Part shown: positions 1 to 15,479 of the stretch, one piece after another | Numbering within the stretch: the first letter of the stretch is position 1 | Layout: each line of letters opens with the position of its first letter | Source: Cherax quadricarinatus | Taxonomy: Eukaryota > Arthropoda > Malacostraca > Decapoda > Parastacidae | Assembly: GCF_038502225.1 (NCBI RefSeq) | Contig: NC_091382.1 | Location: 14,121,376-14,185,375, forward strand | Reading direction: 5' to 3' | Length of the DNA: 64,000 bases | Program-made: the position numbers and the translations under genes | The notes under the pieces: model-generated | The model's input: only the letters and a program-made list of their open reading frames with translations | Databases searched by the model: none | Told to the model about the DNA's origin: nothing

Positions 1-3000
1 TACATGTGTTTCTCACTACACGTGTTTCTCATTACATGTGTTTCTCACTACATGTGTTTCTCACTACATGTGTTTCTCATTACATGTGTTTCTCATTACA
101 TGTGTTTCTCACTACATGTGTTTCTCACTACATATGTTTCTCACTACATGTGTTTCTCACTACATGTGTTTCTCACTACATGTGTTTCTCACAACATGTG
201 TTTCTCACTACATGTGTTTCTCACTACATGTGTTTCTCACTACATGTGTTTCTCACTACATGTGTTTCTCACTACATGTGTTTCTCACTACATGTGTTTC
301 TCACTACATGTGTTTCTCACTACATGTGTTTCTCACTACATGTGTTTCTCACTACATGTGTTTCTCACTACATGTGTTTCTCACTACATGTGTTTCTCAC
401 TACATGTGTTTCTCACTAAATGTGTTTCTCGCTGCATGTGTTTCTCACTACACGTGTTTCTCACTACATGTGTTTCTCACATGTGTTTCTCACAACATGT
501 GTTTCTCACTACATATGTTTCTCACTACATGTGTTTCTCACTACATGTGTTTCTCACTACACGTGTTTCTCATTATATGTATTTCTCACTACATGTGTTT
601 CTCGCTACATGTGTTTCTCATTACATGTGTTTCTCACTACATGTGTTTCTCACTATATGTGTTTCTCATTACATGTGTTTCTCACTACATGTGTTTCTCA
701 CTATATGTGTTACTCACTACATGTGTTTCTCACTATACGTGTTTCTCATTACATGTGATTCTCACTACATGTGTTTCTCACTACATGTGTTTCTTATTAC
801 ATGTGTTTCTCACTACATATGTTTCTCACTTAATGTGTTTCTAACTACATGTGTTTCTGACTATACGTGTTTCTCATTACATGTGTTTCTCACTACATGT
901 GTTTCTCACTACATGTGTTTCTCATTACATGTGTTTCTCACTACATGTGTTTCTCACTACATGTGTTTCTCACTACATGTGTTTCTCATTACATGTGTTT
1001 CTCACTACATGTGTTTCTCACTATACGTGTTTCTCATTACATGTGTTTCTCACTACATGTGTTTCTCACTACATGTGTTTCTCACTATACGTGTTTCTCA
1101 TTACATGTGTTTCTCACTACATGTGTTTCTCACTACATGTGTTTCTCATTACATGTGTTTCTCACTACATGTGTTTCTCACTACATGTGTTTCTCACTAT
1201 ACGTGTTTCTCATTACTTGTGTTTATCACTACATGTGTTTCTCACTACATGTGTTTCTCACTATTCGTGTTTCTCATTACATGTGTTTCTCATTACATGT
1301 GTTTCTCACTGCATGTGTTTCTCACTACATGTATTTCTCACTACACGTGTTTCTCATTACATGTGTTTCTCACTATATGTGTTTCTCACTACATGTGTTT
1401 CTCACTACATGTGTTTCTCACTACATGTGTTTCTCACTACATGTGTTTCTCACTACACGTGTTTCTCATTACATGTGTTTCTCACTACATGTGTTTCTCA
1501 CTACATGTGTTTCTCACTACATGTGTTTCTCACAACATGTGTTTCTCACTACATGTGTTTCTCACTACATGTGTTTCTCACTACATGTGTTTCTCACTAC
1601 ATGTGTTTCTCACTACATGTGTTTCCCGCTACATGTGTTTCTCGCTACATGTGTTTCTCACTACATGTGTTTCTCGCTACATGTGTTTCTCACTACATGT
1701 GTTTCTCACTACATGTGTTTCTCGCTACATGTGTTTCTCACTAAATGGGTTTCTCACTACATGTGTTTCTCACTAAATGTGTTTCTCACTACATGTGTTT
1801 CTCACTACACGTGTTTCTCATAGCTTGTGTTTCTCACTACATGTGTTTCTCACATGTGTTTCTCACAACATGTGTTTCTCACTAGATATGTTTCTCACTA
1901 CATGTGTTTCTCACTACATGTGTTTCTCACTACACGTGTTTCTCACAACATGTGTTTCTCACTACATATGTTTCTCACTACATGTGTTTCTCACTACATG
2001 TGTTTCTCACTACATGTGTTTCTCACTACATATGTTTCTCACTACATGTGTTTCTCACTACATATCTTTCTCACTACATGTGTTTCTAACTACATGTGTT
2101 TCTCACTACATGTGTTTCTCACTACATGTGTTTCTCACTACACGTGTTTCTCACTACATGTGTTTCTCACTACACGTGTTTCACACTACGTGTGTTTCTC
2201 ACTACATGTGTTTCTCACTACACGTGTTTCTCATTACATGTGTTTCTCATTACATGTGTGTCTCACTACATGTGTTTCTCACTACATGTGTTTCTCACTA
2301 CATGTGTTTCTCACTATTCGTGTTTCTCATTACATGTGTTTCTCATTACATGTGTTTCTCACTGCATGTGTTTCTCACTACATGTATTTCTCACTACACG
2401 TGTTTCTCATTACATGTGTTTCTCATTACATGTGTTTCTCACTACATGTGTTTCTCACTACATGTGTTTCTCACTACACGTGTTTCTCACTACATGTGTT
2501 TCTCACTACACGTGTTTCACACTACGTGTGTTTCTCACTACATGTGTTTCTCACTACACGTGTTTCTCATTACATGTGTTTCTCATTACATGTGTGTCTC
2601 ACTACATGTGTTTCTCATTACATGTGTTTCTCACTACATGTGTTTCTCACTACACGTGTTTCACACTACGTGTGTTTCTCACTACATGTGTTTCTCATTA
2701 CATGTGTTTCTTACTACATGTGTTTCTCACTACATGTGTTTCTCACTATACGTGTTTCTCATTACATGTGTTTCTCACTACATGTGTTTCTCACTACATG
2801 TGTTTCTCACTATTCGTGTTTCTCATTACATGTGTTTCTCATTACATGTGTTTCTCACTGCATGTGTTTCTCACTACATGTATTTCTCACTACACGTGTT
2901 TCTCATTACATGTGTTTCTCACTACACGTGTTTCACACTACGTGTGTTTCTCACTACATGTGTTTCTCATTACATGTGTTTCTCACTACATGTGTTTCTC

Positions 3001-3052
3001 ATTACATGTGTTTCTCACTACATGTGTTTCTCACTACATGTGTTTCTCTTTA
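1..3052 (+). repeat. 16-bp satellite array (TACATGTGTTTCTCAC)
   Basis: About 190 head-to-tail copies of a 16-bp unit, TACATGTGTTTCTCAC, with frequent single-base variants (CAC to CAT, ATG to ACG, TACA to TATA). The array runs off the left edge of the window. The unit has no stop codon in any forward frame and 16 is not a multiple of 3, so all three forward frames stay open and read a 16-residue repeat rich in C, F, S, H and V. Those frames are not genes. It ends at about 3052 where the sequence becomes TTTAATACCTC. Confidence 0.97.
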
Positions 3053-3195
3053 ATACCTCTGCTTCATAATTCTCATTCGTCTGGTTCTGGTGGTTCAAAC
3101 TGTGTTCACTTGTGTGTCACACAAGTGAAGTTTGTGTTTCTCAATGATGGTGTTTGTGTTTCTCACTTTTTTAGTGGTTAATTATACTTGTAATT
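3053..3195. other. Short spacer between satellite arrays
   Basis: 143 bp of non-periodic sequence with scattered GTTTCTCA and GGTTC words, so it looks like degenerate satellite. No coding or RNA signal seen. Confidence 0.6.
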
Positions 3196-4218
3196 GTGGT
3201 TCATACTTCAGATGACTATGGTTCACTCTACTGGTGCTGGTGGTTCATACTTCAGATGACTATGGTTCACTCTACTGGTGCTGGTGGTTCATACTTCAGA
3301 TGACTATGGTTCACTCTACTGGTGCTGGTGGTTCATACTTCAGATGACTATGGTTCACTCTCCTGGTGCTGGTGGTTCATACTTCAGATGAGTATGGTTC
3401 ACTCTACTGGTGCTGGTGGTTCATACTTCAGATGACTATGGTTCACTCTACTGGTGCTGGTGGTTCATACTTCAGATGACTATGGTTCACTCTACTGGTG
3501 CTTGTGGTTCATACTTCAGATGACTATGGTTCACTCTACTGGTGCTTGTGGTTCATACTTCAGATGACTATGGTTCACTCTACTGGTGCTTGTGGTTCAT
3601 ACTTCAGATGACTATGGTTCACTCTACTGGTGCTTGTGGTTCATACTTCAGATGACTATGGTTCACACTACTGGTGCTTGTGGTTCATACTTCTGATGAC
3701 TATGGTTCACTCTACTGGTGTTTGTGGTTCATACGTCAGATGACTATGGTTCACTCTACTGGTACTTGTGGTTCATACTTCAGATGACTATGGTTCACAC
3801 TACTGGTACTTGTGGTTCATACTTCTGATGACTATGGTTCATTCTACTGGTGCTGGTGGTTCATACTTCAGATGACTATGGTTCACACTACTGGTACTTG
3901 TGGTTCATACTTCTGATGACTATGGTTCACACTACTGGTACTTGTGGTTCATACTTCAGATGACTATGGTTCATTCTACTGGTGCTTGTGGTTCATACTT
4001 CTGATGACTATGGTTCACTCTACTGGTACTTGTGGTTCATACTTCAGATGACTATGGTTCACTCTACTGGTACTTGTGGTTCATACTTCAGATGACTATG
4101 GTTCACACTACTGGTACTTGTGGTTCATACTTCTGATGACTATGGTTCACTCTACTGGTACTTGTGGTTCATACTTCTGATGACTATGGTTCACTCTACT
4201 GGTACTTGTGGTTCATAC
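3196..4218 (+). repeat. 44-bp satellite array (dimer of 22-bp halves)
   Basis: About 23 copies of a 44-bp unit. Each unit is two related 22-bp halves, both starting with GGTTCA: one continues TACTTCAGATGACTAT, the other CTCTACTGGTGCTGGT. Variants (GGTGCTGG, GGTGCTTG, GGTACTTG; CAGATG or CTGATG) occur in runs. The second half resembles the 22-bp unit of the next array. Confidence 0.95.
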
Positions 4219-7200
4219 TGTTTCACACTACTGCTGCCAGTGTTTCACACAACTGCTGCCAGTGTTTCACACTACTGATGCCAGTGTTTCACACCACTGG
4301 TGCCTGTGTTTCACACTACTGATGCCAGTGTTTCACACCACTTGTGCCAATGTTTCACACTACTGCTGCCAATGTTTCACACCACTGGTGCCAGTGTTTC
4401 ACACTACTGATGCCAGTGTTTCACACCACTGCTGCCAGTGTTTCACACTACTGCTGCCAGTGTTTCACACTACTGCTGCCAGTGTTTCACACTACTGCTG
4501 CCAGTGTTTCACACTACTGCTGCCAGTGTTTCACACTACTGCTGCCAGTGTTTCACACTACTGCAGCCAGTGTTTCACACTTCTGCTGCCAGAGTTTCAC
4601 ACTACTGCTGCCAGTGTTTCCCACCACTGGTGCCAATGTTTCACACTACTGGTGCCAATGTTTCACACCACTGGTGCCTGTGTTTCACACTACTGCTGCC
4701 AGTGTTTCACACTACTGATGCCAGTGTTTCACACCACTGGTGCCAGTGTTTCACACTACTGCTGCCAGTGTTTCACACTACTGCTGCCAGTGTTTCACAC
4801 TACTGCTGCCAGTGTTTCACACTACTGCTGCCAGTGTTTCACACTACTGGTGCCAGTGTTTCACACTACTGCTGCCAGTGTTTCACACTACTGGTGCCAG
4901 TGTTTCACACTACTGCTGCCAGTGTTTCACGCTACTGATGCCAGTGTTTCACACTACTGCTGCCACACACTACTGCTGACAGTGTTTCACACTACTACTG
5001 GCCAGTGCCAGTGTTTCACACTACTGGTGCCAGTGTTTCACACTACTGGTGCCAGTGTTTCACACTACTGGTGCCAGTGTTTCACTCTTTTGCTGCCAGT
5101 GTTTCACACTGGTGCCAGTGTTTCACACTACTGATGCCAGTGTTTCACACCACTGGTGCCTGTGTTTCACACTACTGCTGCCAGTGTTTCACACTACTGC
5201 TGCCAGTGTTTCACACTACTGCTGCCAGTGTTTCACACTACTGCTGCCAGTGTTTCACACTACTGCTGCCAGTGTTTCACACTACTGCTGCAAGTGTTTC
5301 ATACTACTGCTGCCAGTGTTTCACACTACTGCTGCCAGTGTTTCACACTACTGCTGCCAGTGTTTCACACTACTGGTGCCAGTGTTTCACACTACTGCTG
5401 CCAGTGTTTCACACTACTGCTGCCAGTGTTTCACACTACTGCTGCCAGTGTTTCACACTACTGCTGCCAGTGTTTCACACTACTGCTGCCAGTGTTTCAC
5501 ACTACTGCTGCCAGTGTTTCACACTACTGATGCCAGTGTTTCACACTACTGCTGCCAGTGTTTCACACTACTGCTGCCAGTGTTTCACACTACTGCTGCC
5601 AGTGTTTCACACTACTGCTGCCAGTGTTTCACACTACTGCTGCCAGTGTTTCACACTTGCTGCACACACTACTGCTGCCAGTGTTTCACACTACTGCTGC
5701 CAGTGTTTCACACTACTGCTGCCAGTGTTTCACACTACTGGTGCTGTGTTTCACACTACTGCTGCCAGTGTTTCACACTACTGCTGCCAGTGTTTCACAC
5801 TACTGCTGCCAGTGTTTCACACTACTGGTGCTGTGTTTCACACTACTGCTGCCAGTGTTTCACTCCAATGGTGCCTGTGTTTCACACTACTGCTGCCAGT
5901 GTTTCACACTACTGCTGCCAGTGTTTCACACTACTGCTGCCAGTGTTTCACACTACTGGTGCCAGTGTTTCACACTACTGCTGCCAGTGTTTCACACTAC
6001 TGCTGCCAGTGTTTCACACTACTGCTGCCAGTGTTTCACACTACTGCTGCCAGTGTTTCACACTACTGCTGCCAGTGTTTCACACTACTGCTGCCAGTGT
6101 TTCACACTACTGCTGCCAGTGTTTCACACTACTGCTGCCAGTGTTTCACACTACTGCTGCCAGTGTTTCACACTACTGCTGCCAGTGTTTCACACCACTG
6201 GTGCCAGTGTTTCACACTACTGCTGCCAGTGTTTCACACTACTGCTGCCAGTGTTTCACACTACTGCTGCCAGTGTTTCACACTACTGCTGCCAGTGTTT
6301 CACACCACTGGTGCCAGTGTTTCACACTACTGCTGCCAGTGTTTCACACTACTGCTGCCAGTGTTTCACACTACTGCTGCCAGTGTTTCACACTACTGCT
6401 GCCAGTGTTTCACACTACTGGTGCCAGTGTTTCACACTACTGCTGCCAGTGTTTCACACTACTGCTGCCAGTGTTTCACACTACTGCTGCCAGTGTTTCA
6501 CACTACTGCTGCCAGTGTTTCACACTACTGCTGCCAGTGTTTCACACTACTGGTGCCAGTGTTTCACACTACTGCTGCCAGTGTTTCACACTACTGCTGC
6601 CAGTGTTTCACACTACTGCTGCCAGTGTTTCACACTACTGGTGCCAGTGTTTCACACTACTGGTGCCAGTGTTTCACACTACTGCTGCCAGTGTTTCACA
6701 CTACTGCTGCCAGTGTTTCACACCACTGTTGCCTGTATTTCACACTACTGCTGCCAGTGTTTCACACTACTGATGCCAGTGTTTCACACTACTGCTGTCA
6801 GTGTTTCACACTACTGCTGCCTGTGTTTCACACTACTGGTGCCAGTGTTTCACACTACTGCTGCCAGTGTTTCACACTACTGCTGCCAGTGGTTTCACAC
6901 TACTGCTGCCAGTGTTTCACACTACTGCTGCCAGTGTTTCACACTACTGCTGCCAGTGTTACACACTACTGATGCCAGTGTTTCACACCACTGGTGCCAG
7001 TGTTTCACACCACTGCTGTCAGTGTTTCACACTATTGATGCCTGTGTTTCACACTACTGCTGCCAGTGTTTCACACTATTGCTGCCAGTGTTTCACACTA
7101 CTGCTGCCAGTGTTTCACACCACTGGTGCCTGTGTTTCACTCTACTGCTGTCAGTGTTTCACACTACTACTGCTGAGTTTCACACTACTGCTGCCAGTGT

Positions 7201-10200
7201 TTCACACCACTGGTGCCAGTGTTTCACACTACTGCTGCCTGTGTTTCACACTACTGCTGCCTGTGTTTCACACTACTGCTGCCAGAGTTTCACACTACTG
7301 CTGCCAGTGTTTCACACTACTGCTGCCAGTGTTTCACACCACTGCTCTCAGTGTTTCACACTACTGCTGCCAGTGTTTCACACTACTGCTGCCAGTGTTT
7401 CACACTACTGCTGCCAGTGTTTCACACTACTGCTGCCAGTGTTTCACACTACTGCTGCCAGTGTTTCACACTACTGCTGCCAGTGTTTCACACTACTGCT
7501 GCCAGTGTTTCACACTACACTGCTGCCAGTGTTTCAAACTACTGCTGCCAGTGTTTCACACTACTGCTGCCTGTGTTTCACACTACTTCTGCCAGTGTTT
7601 CACATTACTGGTGCCAGTGTTTCACACTACTGCTGCCAGTGTCTCACACTACTGGTGCCTGTGTTTCACACTACTGCTGCCAGTGTTTCACACTACTGCT
7701 GCCAGTGTTTCACACTACTGCTGCCAGTGTTTCACACTACTGCTGCCAGTGTTTCACACCACTGCTGCCAGTGTTTCACACTACTGCTGCCAGTGTTTCA
7801 CACTACTGTGTTTCACACCACTGCTGCCAGTGTTTCACACTACTGCTGCCAGTGTTTCACACTACTGCTGCCAGTGTTTCACTCTACTGCTGCCAGTGTT
7901 TCACACTACTGCTGCCAGTGCTTCACTCTACTGCTGCCAGTGTTTCACACAACTGCTGCCAGTGTTTCACACGAATGCTGTAAGTGTTTCACACCACTGG
8001 CGCCTGTGTTTCACACTACTGCTGCCAGTGTTTCACACTACTGCTCCCAGTGTTTCACACTACTGTGTTTCACACTGCTGCCAGTGTTTCACTGCCAGTG
8101 CACACCACTGGTGCCAATGTTTCACACTACTGGTGCCTGTGTTTCACACTACTGTTGCTGTTTCACTCTACTGGTGCCTGCATATCACTCTACTGTTGCT
8201 GTTTCACAGTACTGCTGCCTGTGTTTCACACTACTGGTGCCAGTGTTTCACACTACTGGTGTCTGTGTTTCACACTACTGGTGCCAGTGTTTCACACTAC
8301 TGATGCCTGTGTTTCACACTACTGCTGCCAGTGTTTCACACTACTGCTGCCAGTGTTTCACACTACTGCTGCCAGTGTTTCACACTACTGCTGCCAGTGT
8401 TTCACACTACTGCTGCCAGTGTTTCACACTGCCAGTGTTTCACACTACTGATACCAGAGTTTCACACTACTGATACCAGTGTTTCACACTACTGCTGCCA
8501 GTGTTTCACACTACTGCTGCCTGTGTTTCACACTACTGATACCAGTGTTTCACAGTGTTTCACACTACTGCTGCCAGTGTTTCACACTACTGCTGCCAGT
8601 GTTTCACACCACTGGTACCAGTGTTTCACACTACTGCTGCCAGTGTTTCACACTACTGCTGCCTGTGTTTCACACTACTGCTGCCAGTGTTTCACACTAC
8701 TGCTGCCAGTGTTTCACACTACTGCTGCCAGTGTTTCACACTACTGCTGCCAGTGTTTCACACTACTGGTGCTGTGTTTCACACTACTGCTGCCAGTGTT
8801 TCACACTACTGATGCCAGTGTTCCACACCACTGGTGCCTGTGTTTCCCACTACTTCTGCCAGTGTTTCACACTACTGCTGCAGGTGTTTCACACTACTGT
8901 TGCCAGTGTTTCACACTACTGCTACCAGTGTTTCACACTTCTGCTGCCAGTGTTTCACACTACTGCTGCCAGTGTTTCACACTACTGCTGCCAGTGTTTC
9001 ACACTACTGCTGCCAGTGTTTCACACTACTGCTGCCAGTGTTTCACACCACTGGTGCCTGTGTTTCACACTACTGCTGCCAGTGTTTCACACTACTGCTG
9101 CCAGTGTTTCACACCACTGGTGCCTGTGTTTCACACTACTGCTGCCAGTGTTTCACACTACTGCTGCCAGTGTTTCACACTACTGATGCCAGTGTTTCAC
9201 ACCACTGGTGCCAGTGTTTCACACTACTGCTGCCAGTGTTTCACACTACTGCTGCCTGTGTTTCACACTACTGCTGCCAGTGTTTCACACCACTGGTGCC
9301 TATGTTTCACACTACTGATGCCAGTGTTTCACACTACTGGTGCCAGTGTTTCACACTACTGCTGCCAGTGTTTCACACTACTGGTGCCAGTGTTTCACAC
9401 TACTGCTGCCAGTGTTTCACACTACTGCTGCAAGTGTTTCACACTACTGCTGCCAGTGTTTCACACCACTGCTGCCAGTGTTTCACACCACTGCTGCCAG
9501 TGTTTCACACTACTGATGTGTTTCCACTACTGTGTTTTCACACTACTGGTGCCAGTGTTTCACACTACTTCTGTTTCACACTACTGATGCCAGTGTTTCA
9601 CACCACTGGTGCCAGTGTTTCACACTACTGCTGCCAGTGTTTCACACTACTGCTGCCAGTGTTTCACACCACTGGTGCCTGTGTTTCACACTACTGCTGC
9701 CAGTGTTTCACACTACTGCTGCCAGTGTTTCACACTACTGCTGCCAGTGTTTCACACTACTGCTGCCAGTGTTTCACACTACTGCTGCCAGTGTTTCACA
9801 CTACTGCTGCCAGTGTTTCACACTACTGCTGCCAGTGTTTCACACTACTGCTGCCAGTGTTTCACACTACTGCTGCCAGTGTTTCACACTACTGCTGCCA
9901 GTTTTTCACACTACTGCTGCCAGTGTTTCACACTACTGGTGCCAGTGTTTCACACCACTGGTGGCTGTGTTTCACGCTACTGCTGCCAGTGTTTCACACC
10001 ACTGCTGTAAGTGTTTCACACCACTGCTGCCAGTGTTTCACACTACTGATGGTGTGTTTCACACTACTGCTGCCAGTGTTTCAAACTACTGTTGCTGTAT
10101 TTCACACTACTGCTACCAGTGTTTGACACTACTTGTGCTGTGTTTCACACTACTTCTGCCAGTGTTTCACACCACTGGTGCCTGTGTTTCACTCCACTGG

Positions 10201-13200
10201 TGCCAGTGTTTCACACTACTGCTGCCAGTGTTTCACACTACTGATGCCAGTGTTTCACACTACTGCTGCCAGTGTTTCACACTACTGATGCCAGTGTTTC
10301 ACACCACTGGTGTCTGTGTTTCAGACTACTGCTGCCAGTGTTTCACACAACTGCTGCCAGTGTTTCACACTACTGCTGCCAGTGTTTCACACTGCTGCTG
10401 CTAGTGTTTCACACCACTGGTGCCTGTGTTTCACACTACTGCTGCCAGTGTTTCACACTACTGTGTTTCACACTACCGCTGCCAGTGTTTCACACTACTG
10501 CTGCCAGTGTTACACACTACTGCTGCCAGTGTTTCACACTGGTGCCAGTGTTTCACTACTGCTGCCAGTGTTTCACACTACTGCTGCCAGTGTTTCACAC
10601 CACTGGTGCCTGTGTTTCACAGTGTTTCACACTACTGCAGCCAGTGTTTCACACTACTGCTGCCAGTGTTTCACACTACTGCTGCCAGTGTTTCACACAC
10701 TACTGGTGCCAGTGTTTCACACTACTGCTGCCAGTGTTTCACACTACTGCTGCCAGTGTTTCACACTACTGCTGCCAGTGTTTCACACTACTGCTGCCAG
10801 TGTTTCACACCACTGCTGCCAGTGTTTCAAACTACTGCTGCCAGTGTTTCACACTACTGCTGCCTGTGTTTCACACTACTTCTGCCAGTGTTTCACATTA
10901 CTGGTGCCAGTGTTTCACACTACTGATGCCAGTGTTTCACACTACTGTTGCCAGTGTTCCACATTACTGCTGCCAGTGTTTCACTCTAATGCTGCCAGTG
11001 CTTCATACTACTGCTGCCAGTGTTTCACACTACTGGTGTCTGTGTTTCAAACTACTAGTGTCTGTGTTTCACACTACTGATGCTGTGTTTCACACTACTG
11101 GTGCCATTGTTTCACACTACTGATGCCAGTGTTTCACACCACTGTTGCAAGTGCTTCACGCTACTGCTGCCAGTGTTTCACACTACTGCTGCCTGTGTTT
11201 CACACTACTGCTGCCAGTGTTTCACACTACTGCTGCCAGTGTTTCACACTACTGCTGCCAGTGTTTCACACCACTGGTGCCAGTGTTTCACACTACTGCT
11301 GCCAGTGTTTCACACTACTGCTGCCAGTGTTTCACACCACTGGTGCCAGTGTTTCACACTACTGCTGCCAGTGTTTCACACAACTGCTGGTGCACACACT
11401 ACTGCTGCCACTGTGTTTCACACTACTGCTGCCAGTGTTTCACACTGCCAGTGTTTCACACTACTGGCTGCCAGTGTTTCACACTACTGGTGCTGCGTGT
11501 GTTTCACACTACTGCTGCCAGTGTTTCACACTACTGCTGCCAGTGTTTCACACTGCCACAGTGTTTCACACTACTGCTGCCAGTGTTTCACACTACTGCC
11601 AGTGTTTCACACACACTACTGCCAGTGTTTCACACTACTGCTGCCAGTGTTTCACACTACTGCTGCCAGTGTTTCACGCTACTGATGCCAGTGTTTCACA
11701 ATACTGCTGCCAGTGTTTCACACTACTGCTGCCTGTGTTTCACACTACTGCTGCCAGTGTTTCACACTACTGGTGCTGCCTATGTTTCACACTACTGGTG
11801 CCAGTGTTTCACACTACTGGTGCCAGTGTTTCACACTACTGCTGCCAGTGTTTCACACTACTGCTGCCAGTGTTTCACACTACTGCTGCCAGTGTTTCAC
11901 ACTACTGGTGCCAGTGTTTCACACTACTGCTGCCAGTGTTTCACACTACTGCTGCCAGTGTTTCACACTACTGCTGCCAGTGTTTCACACTACTGCTGCC
12001 AGTGTTTCACACTACTGCTGCCAGTGTTTCACACTACTGCTGCCAGTGTTTCACACTACTGCTGCCAGTGTTTCACACTACTGCTGCCAGTGTTTCACAC
12101 TACTGCTGCCAGTGTTTCACACTACTGCTGCCAGTGTTTCACACTACTGCTGCCAGTGTTTCACACCACTGGTGCCTGTGTTTCACACTACTGCTGCCAG
12201 TGTTTCACACTACTGCTGCCAGTGTTTCACACTACTGCTGCCAGTGTTTCACACTACTGCTGCCAGTGTTTCACACTACTGCTGCCAGTGTTTCACACTA
12301 CTGATGCCAGTGTTTCACACCACTGGTGCCAGTGTTTCACACTACTGCTGCCAGTGTTTCACACTACTGCTGCCAGTGTTTCACACTACTGCTGCCTGTG
12401 TTTCACACTACTGCTGCCAGTGTTTCACACTACTGCTGCCAGTGTTTCACACTACTGCTGCCAGTGTTTCACACCACTGGTGCCTGTGTTTCACACTACT
12501 GCTGCCAGTGTTTCACACCACTGGTGCCTGTGTTTCACACTACTGCTGCCAGTGTTTCACACTACTGCTGCCAGTGTTTCACACTACTGCTGCCAGTGTT
12601 TCACACTACTGCTGCCTGTGTTTCACACTACTGCTGCCAGTGTTTCACACTACTGCTGCCAGTGTTTCACACTACTGCTGCCAGTGTTTCACACTACTGC
12701 TGCCAGTGTTTCACACTACTGCTGCCAGTGTTTCACACTACTGCTGCCAGTGTTTCACACTACTGCTGCCAGTGTTTCACACTACTGCTGCCAGTGTTTC
12801 ACACTACTGCTGCCAGTGTTTCACACTACTGGTGCTGTGTTTCACACTACTGTTGCTGTGTTTCACACTACTGGTGCCAGTGTTTCACACTACTGCTGCC
12901 AGTGTTTCACACTACTGGTGCCAGTGTTTCACACTACTGCTGCCAGTGTTTCACACTACTGGTGCCAGTGTTTCACACTACTGCTGCCAGTGTTTCACAC
13001 TACTGCTGCCAGTGTTTCACACTACTGCTGCCAGTGTTTCACACTACTGCTGCCAGTGTTTCACACTACTGCTGCCAGTGTTTCACACTACTGCTGCCAG
13101 TGTTTCACACTACTGCTGCACACTATTGCTGCCTGTGTTTCACACTACTGCTGCCAGTGTTTCACACTACTGATGCCAGTGTTTCACACCACTGGTGCCA

Positions 13201-15479
13201 GTGTTTCACACCACTGCTGTCAGTGTTTCACACCACTTGCGCTTGTGTTTCACACTACTGCTGCCTGTGTTTCACACTACTGCTGCCAGTGTTTCACACC
13301 ACTGCTGCCAGTGTTTTACACTACTGCTGCCAGTGTTTCACACCACTGGCGCCTGTGTTTCACACAACTGCTGCCAGTGTTTCACACCACTGGATGCCTG
13401 TGTTTCTCACTACTGCTGCCAGTGTTTCACACTACTGCTGCCAGTGTTTCACACTACTGCTGCCAGTGTTTCACACTACTGCTGCCAGTGTTTCACACTA
13501 CTGGTGCCAGTGTTTCACACTACTGCTGCCAGTGTTTCACACTACTGCTGCCAGTGTTTCACACTACTGCTGCCAGTGTTTCACACTACTGCTGCCAGTG
13601 TTTCACACTACTGCTGCCAGTGTTTCACACTACTGCTGCCAGTGTTTCACACTACTGCTGCCAGTGTTTCACACTACTGCTGCCAGTGTTTCACACTACT
13701 GCTGCCTGTGTTTCACTCTACTGCTGCCAGTGTTTCACACTACTGCTGCCAGTGTTTCAACACTACTGGTGCTGTGTTTCACACTACTGCTGCCAGTGTT
13801 TCACACTACTTCTGCCAGTGTTTCACACCATTGGTGCCTGTGTTTCACACTACTGCTGCCAGTGTTTCACACCACTGCTGCCAGTGTTTCACACCACTGC
13901 TGCCAGTGTTTCACACTACTGCTGCCAGTGTTTCACACTACTGCTGCCAGTGTTTCACACTACTGGTGCCTGTGTTTCACACTACTGCTGCCAGTGTTTC
14001 ACACTACTGCTGCCAGTGTTTCACACTACTGGTGCTGTGTTTCACACTACTCCTGCCAGTGTTTCTCACTACTGTTGCAAGTGTTTCACACCACTGGTGC
14101 CTGTGTTTCACACGACTGGTGCCAGTGTTTCACATTACTGGTGCCTGTGTTTCACACTACTGATGCAAGTGTTTCACACCACTGGTGCCTGTGTTTCACA
14201 CTACTGCTGCCAGTGTTTCATATTACTGATGCCAGTGTTTCACACCACTGGTGCCAGTGTTTCACACTACTGGTGCCAGTGTTTCACACTACTGCTGCCA
14301 GTGTTTCACACTACTGCTGCCAGTGTTTCACACTACTGCTGCCAGTGTTTCACACAACTGCTGCCAGTGTTTCACACGAATGCTGTAAGTGTTTCACACC
14401 ACTGGCGCCTGTGTTTCACACTACTGCTGCCAGTGTTTCACACTACTGGTGCTGTGTTTCACACTACTGCTGCCAGTGTTTCACACTACTGGTGCCTGTG
14501 TTTCACACTACTGCTGCCAGTGTTTCACACTACTGCTGCCAGTGTTTCACACTACTGGTGCCTGTGTTTCACACTACTGCTGCCAGTGTTTCACACTACT
14601 GCTGCCAGTGTTTCACACTACTGGTGCCAGTGTTTCACACTACTGCTGCCAGTGTTTCACACTACTGGTGCCAGTGTTTCACACTACTGCTGCCAGTGTT
14701 TCACACTACTGCTGCCAGTGTTTCACACTACTGCTGCCAGTGTTTCACACTACTGCTGCCAGTGTTTCACACTACTGCTGCCAGTGTTTCACACTACTGG
14801 TGCCAGTGTTTCACACTACTGCTGCCAGTGTTTCACACCACTGGTGCCTGTGTTTCACTGGCCAGTGCACACTGTGTTTCACACTACTGGTGCCTGTGTT
14901 TCACACTACTGGTGCCAGTGTTTCACACTACTGGTGCCTGTGTTTCACACTACTGCTGCCAGTGTTTCACACTACTGCTGCCAGTGTTTCACACTACTGC
15001 TGCCAGTGTTTCACACTACTGCTGCCAGTGTTTCACACTACTGCTGCCAGTGTTTCACACTACTGGTGCCAGTGTTTCACACTACTGCTGCCAGTGTTTC
15101 ACACTACTGGTGCCAGTGTTTCGCACTACTGGTGCCTGTGTTTCACACTACTGGTGCCAGTGTTTCACACTACTGGTGCCAGTGTTTCACACTACTGCTG
15201 CCAGTGTTTCACACTACTGCTGCCAGTGTTTCACACTACTGCTGCCAGTGTTTCACACTACTGCTGCCAGTGTTTCACACTACTGCTGCCAGTGTTTCAC
15301 ACTACTGGTGCCAGTGTTTCACACTACTGCTGCCAGTGTTTCACACTACTGCTGCCAGTGTTTCACACTACTGCTGCCAGTGTTTCACACTACTGCTGCC
15401 AGTGTTTCACACTACTGGTGCCAGTGTTTCACACTACTGGTGCCAGTGTTTCACACTACTGCTGCCAGTGTTTCACACT
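4219..15479 (+). repeat. 22-bp satellite array
   Basis: About 510 copies of a 22-bp unit made of TGTTTCACACTACTGC followed by TGCCAG. Common variants are CACACCACTGG, TGATGCCAG and TGCCTG. Small indels reset the phase in places (for example near 4970-5000, 5650, 8090, 9520 and 11390-11620). The unit lacks stop codons on the + strand, giving frames of up to about 1,800 codons that encode a 22-residue periodic pattern rich in C, F, H, T and V. These are satellite artefacts: there is no start context, no domain, and all three frames are equally open. Confidence 0.97.

Noticed and set aside
4..3069. Long forward frames (up to 590 codons) over the 16-bp array
   Set aside because: All three frames are equally open because the unit has no stop; the product is a pure 16-residue repeat with no domain or start context.
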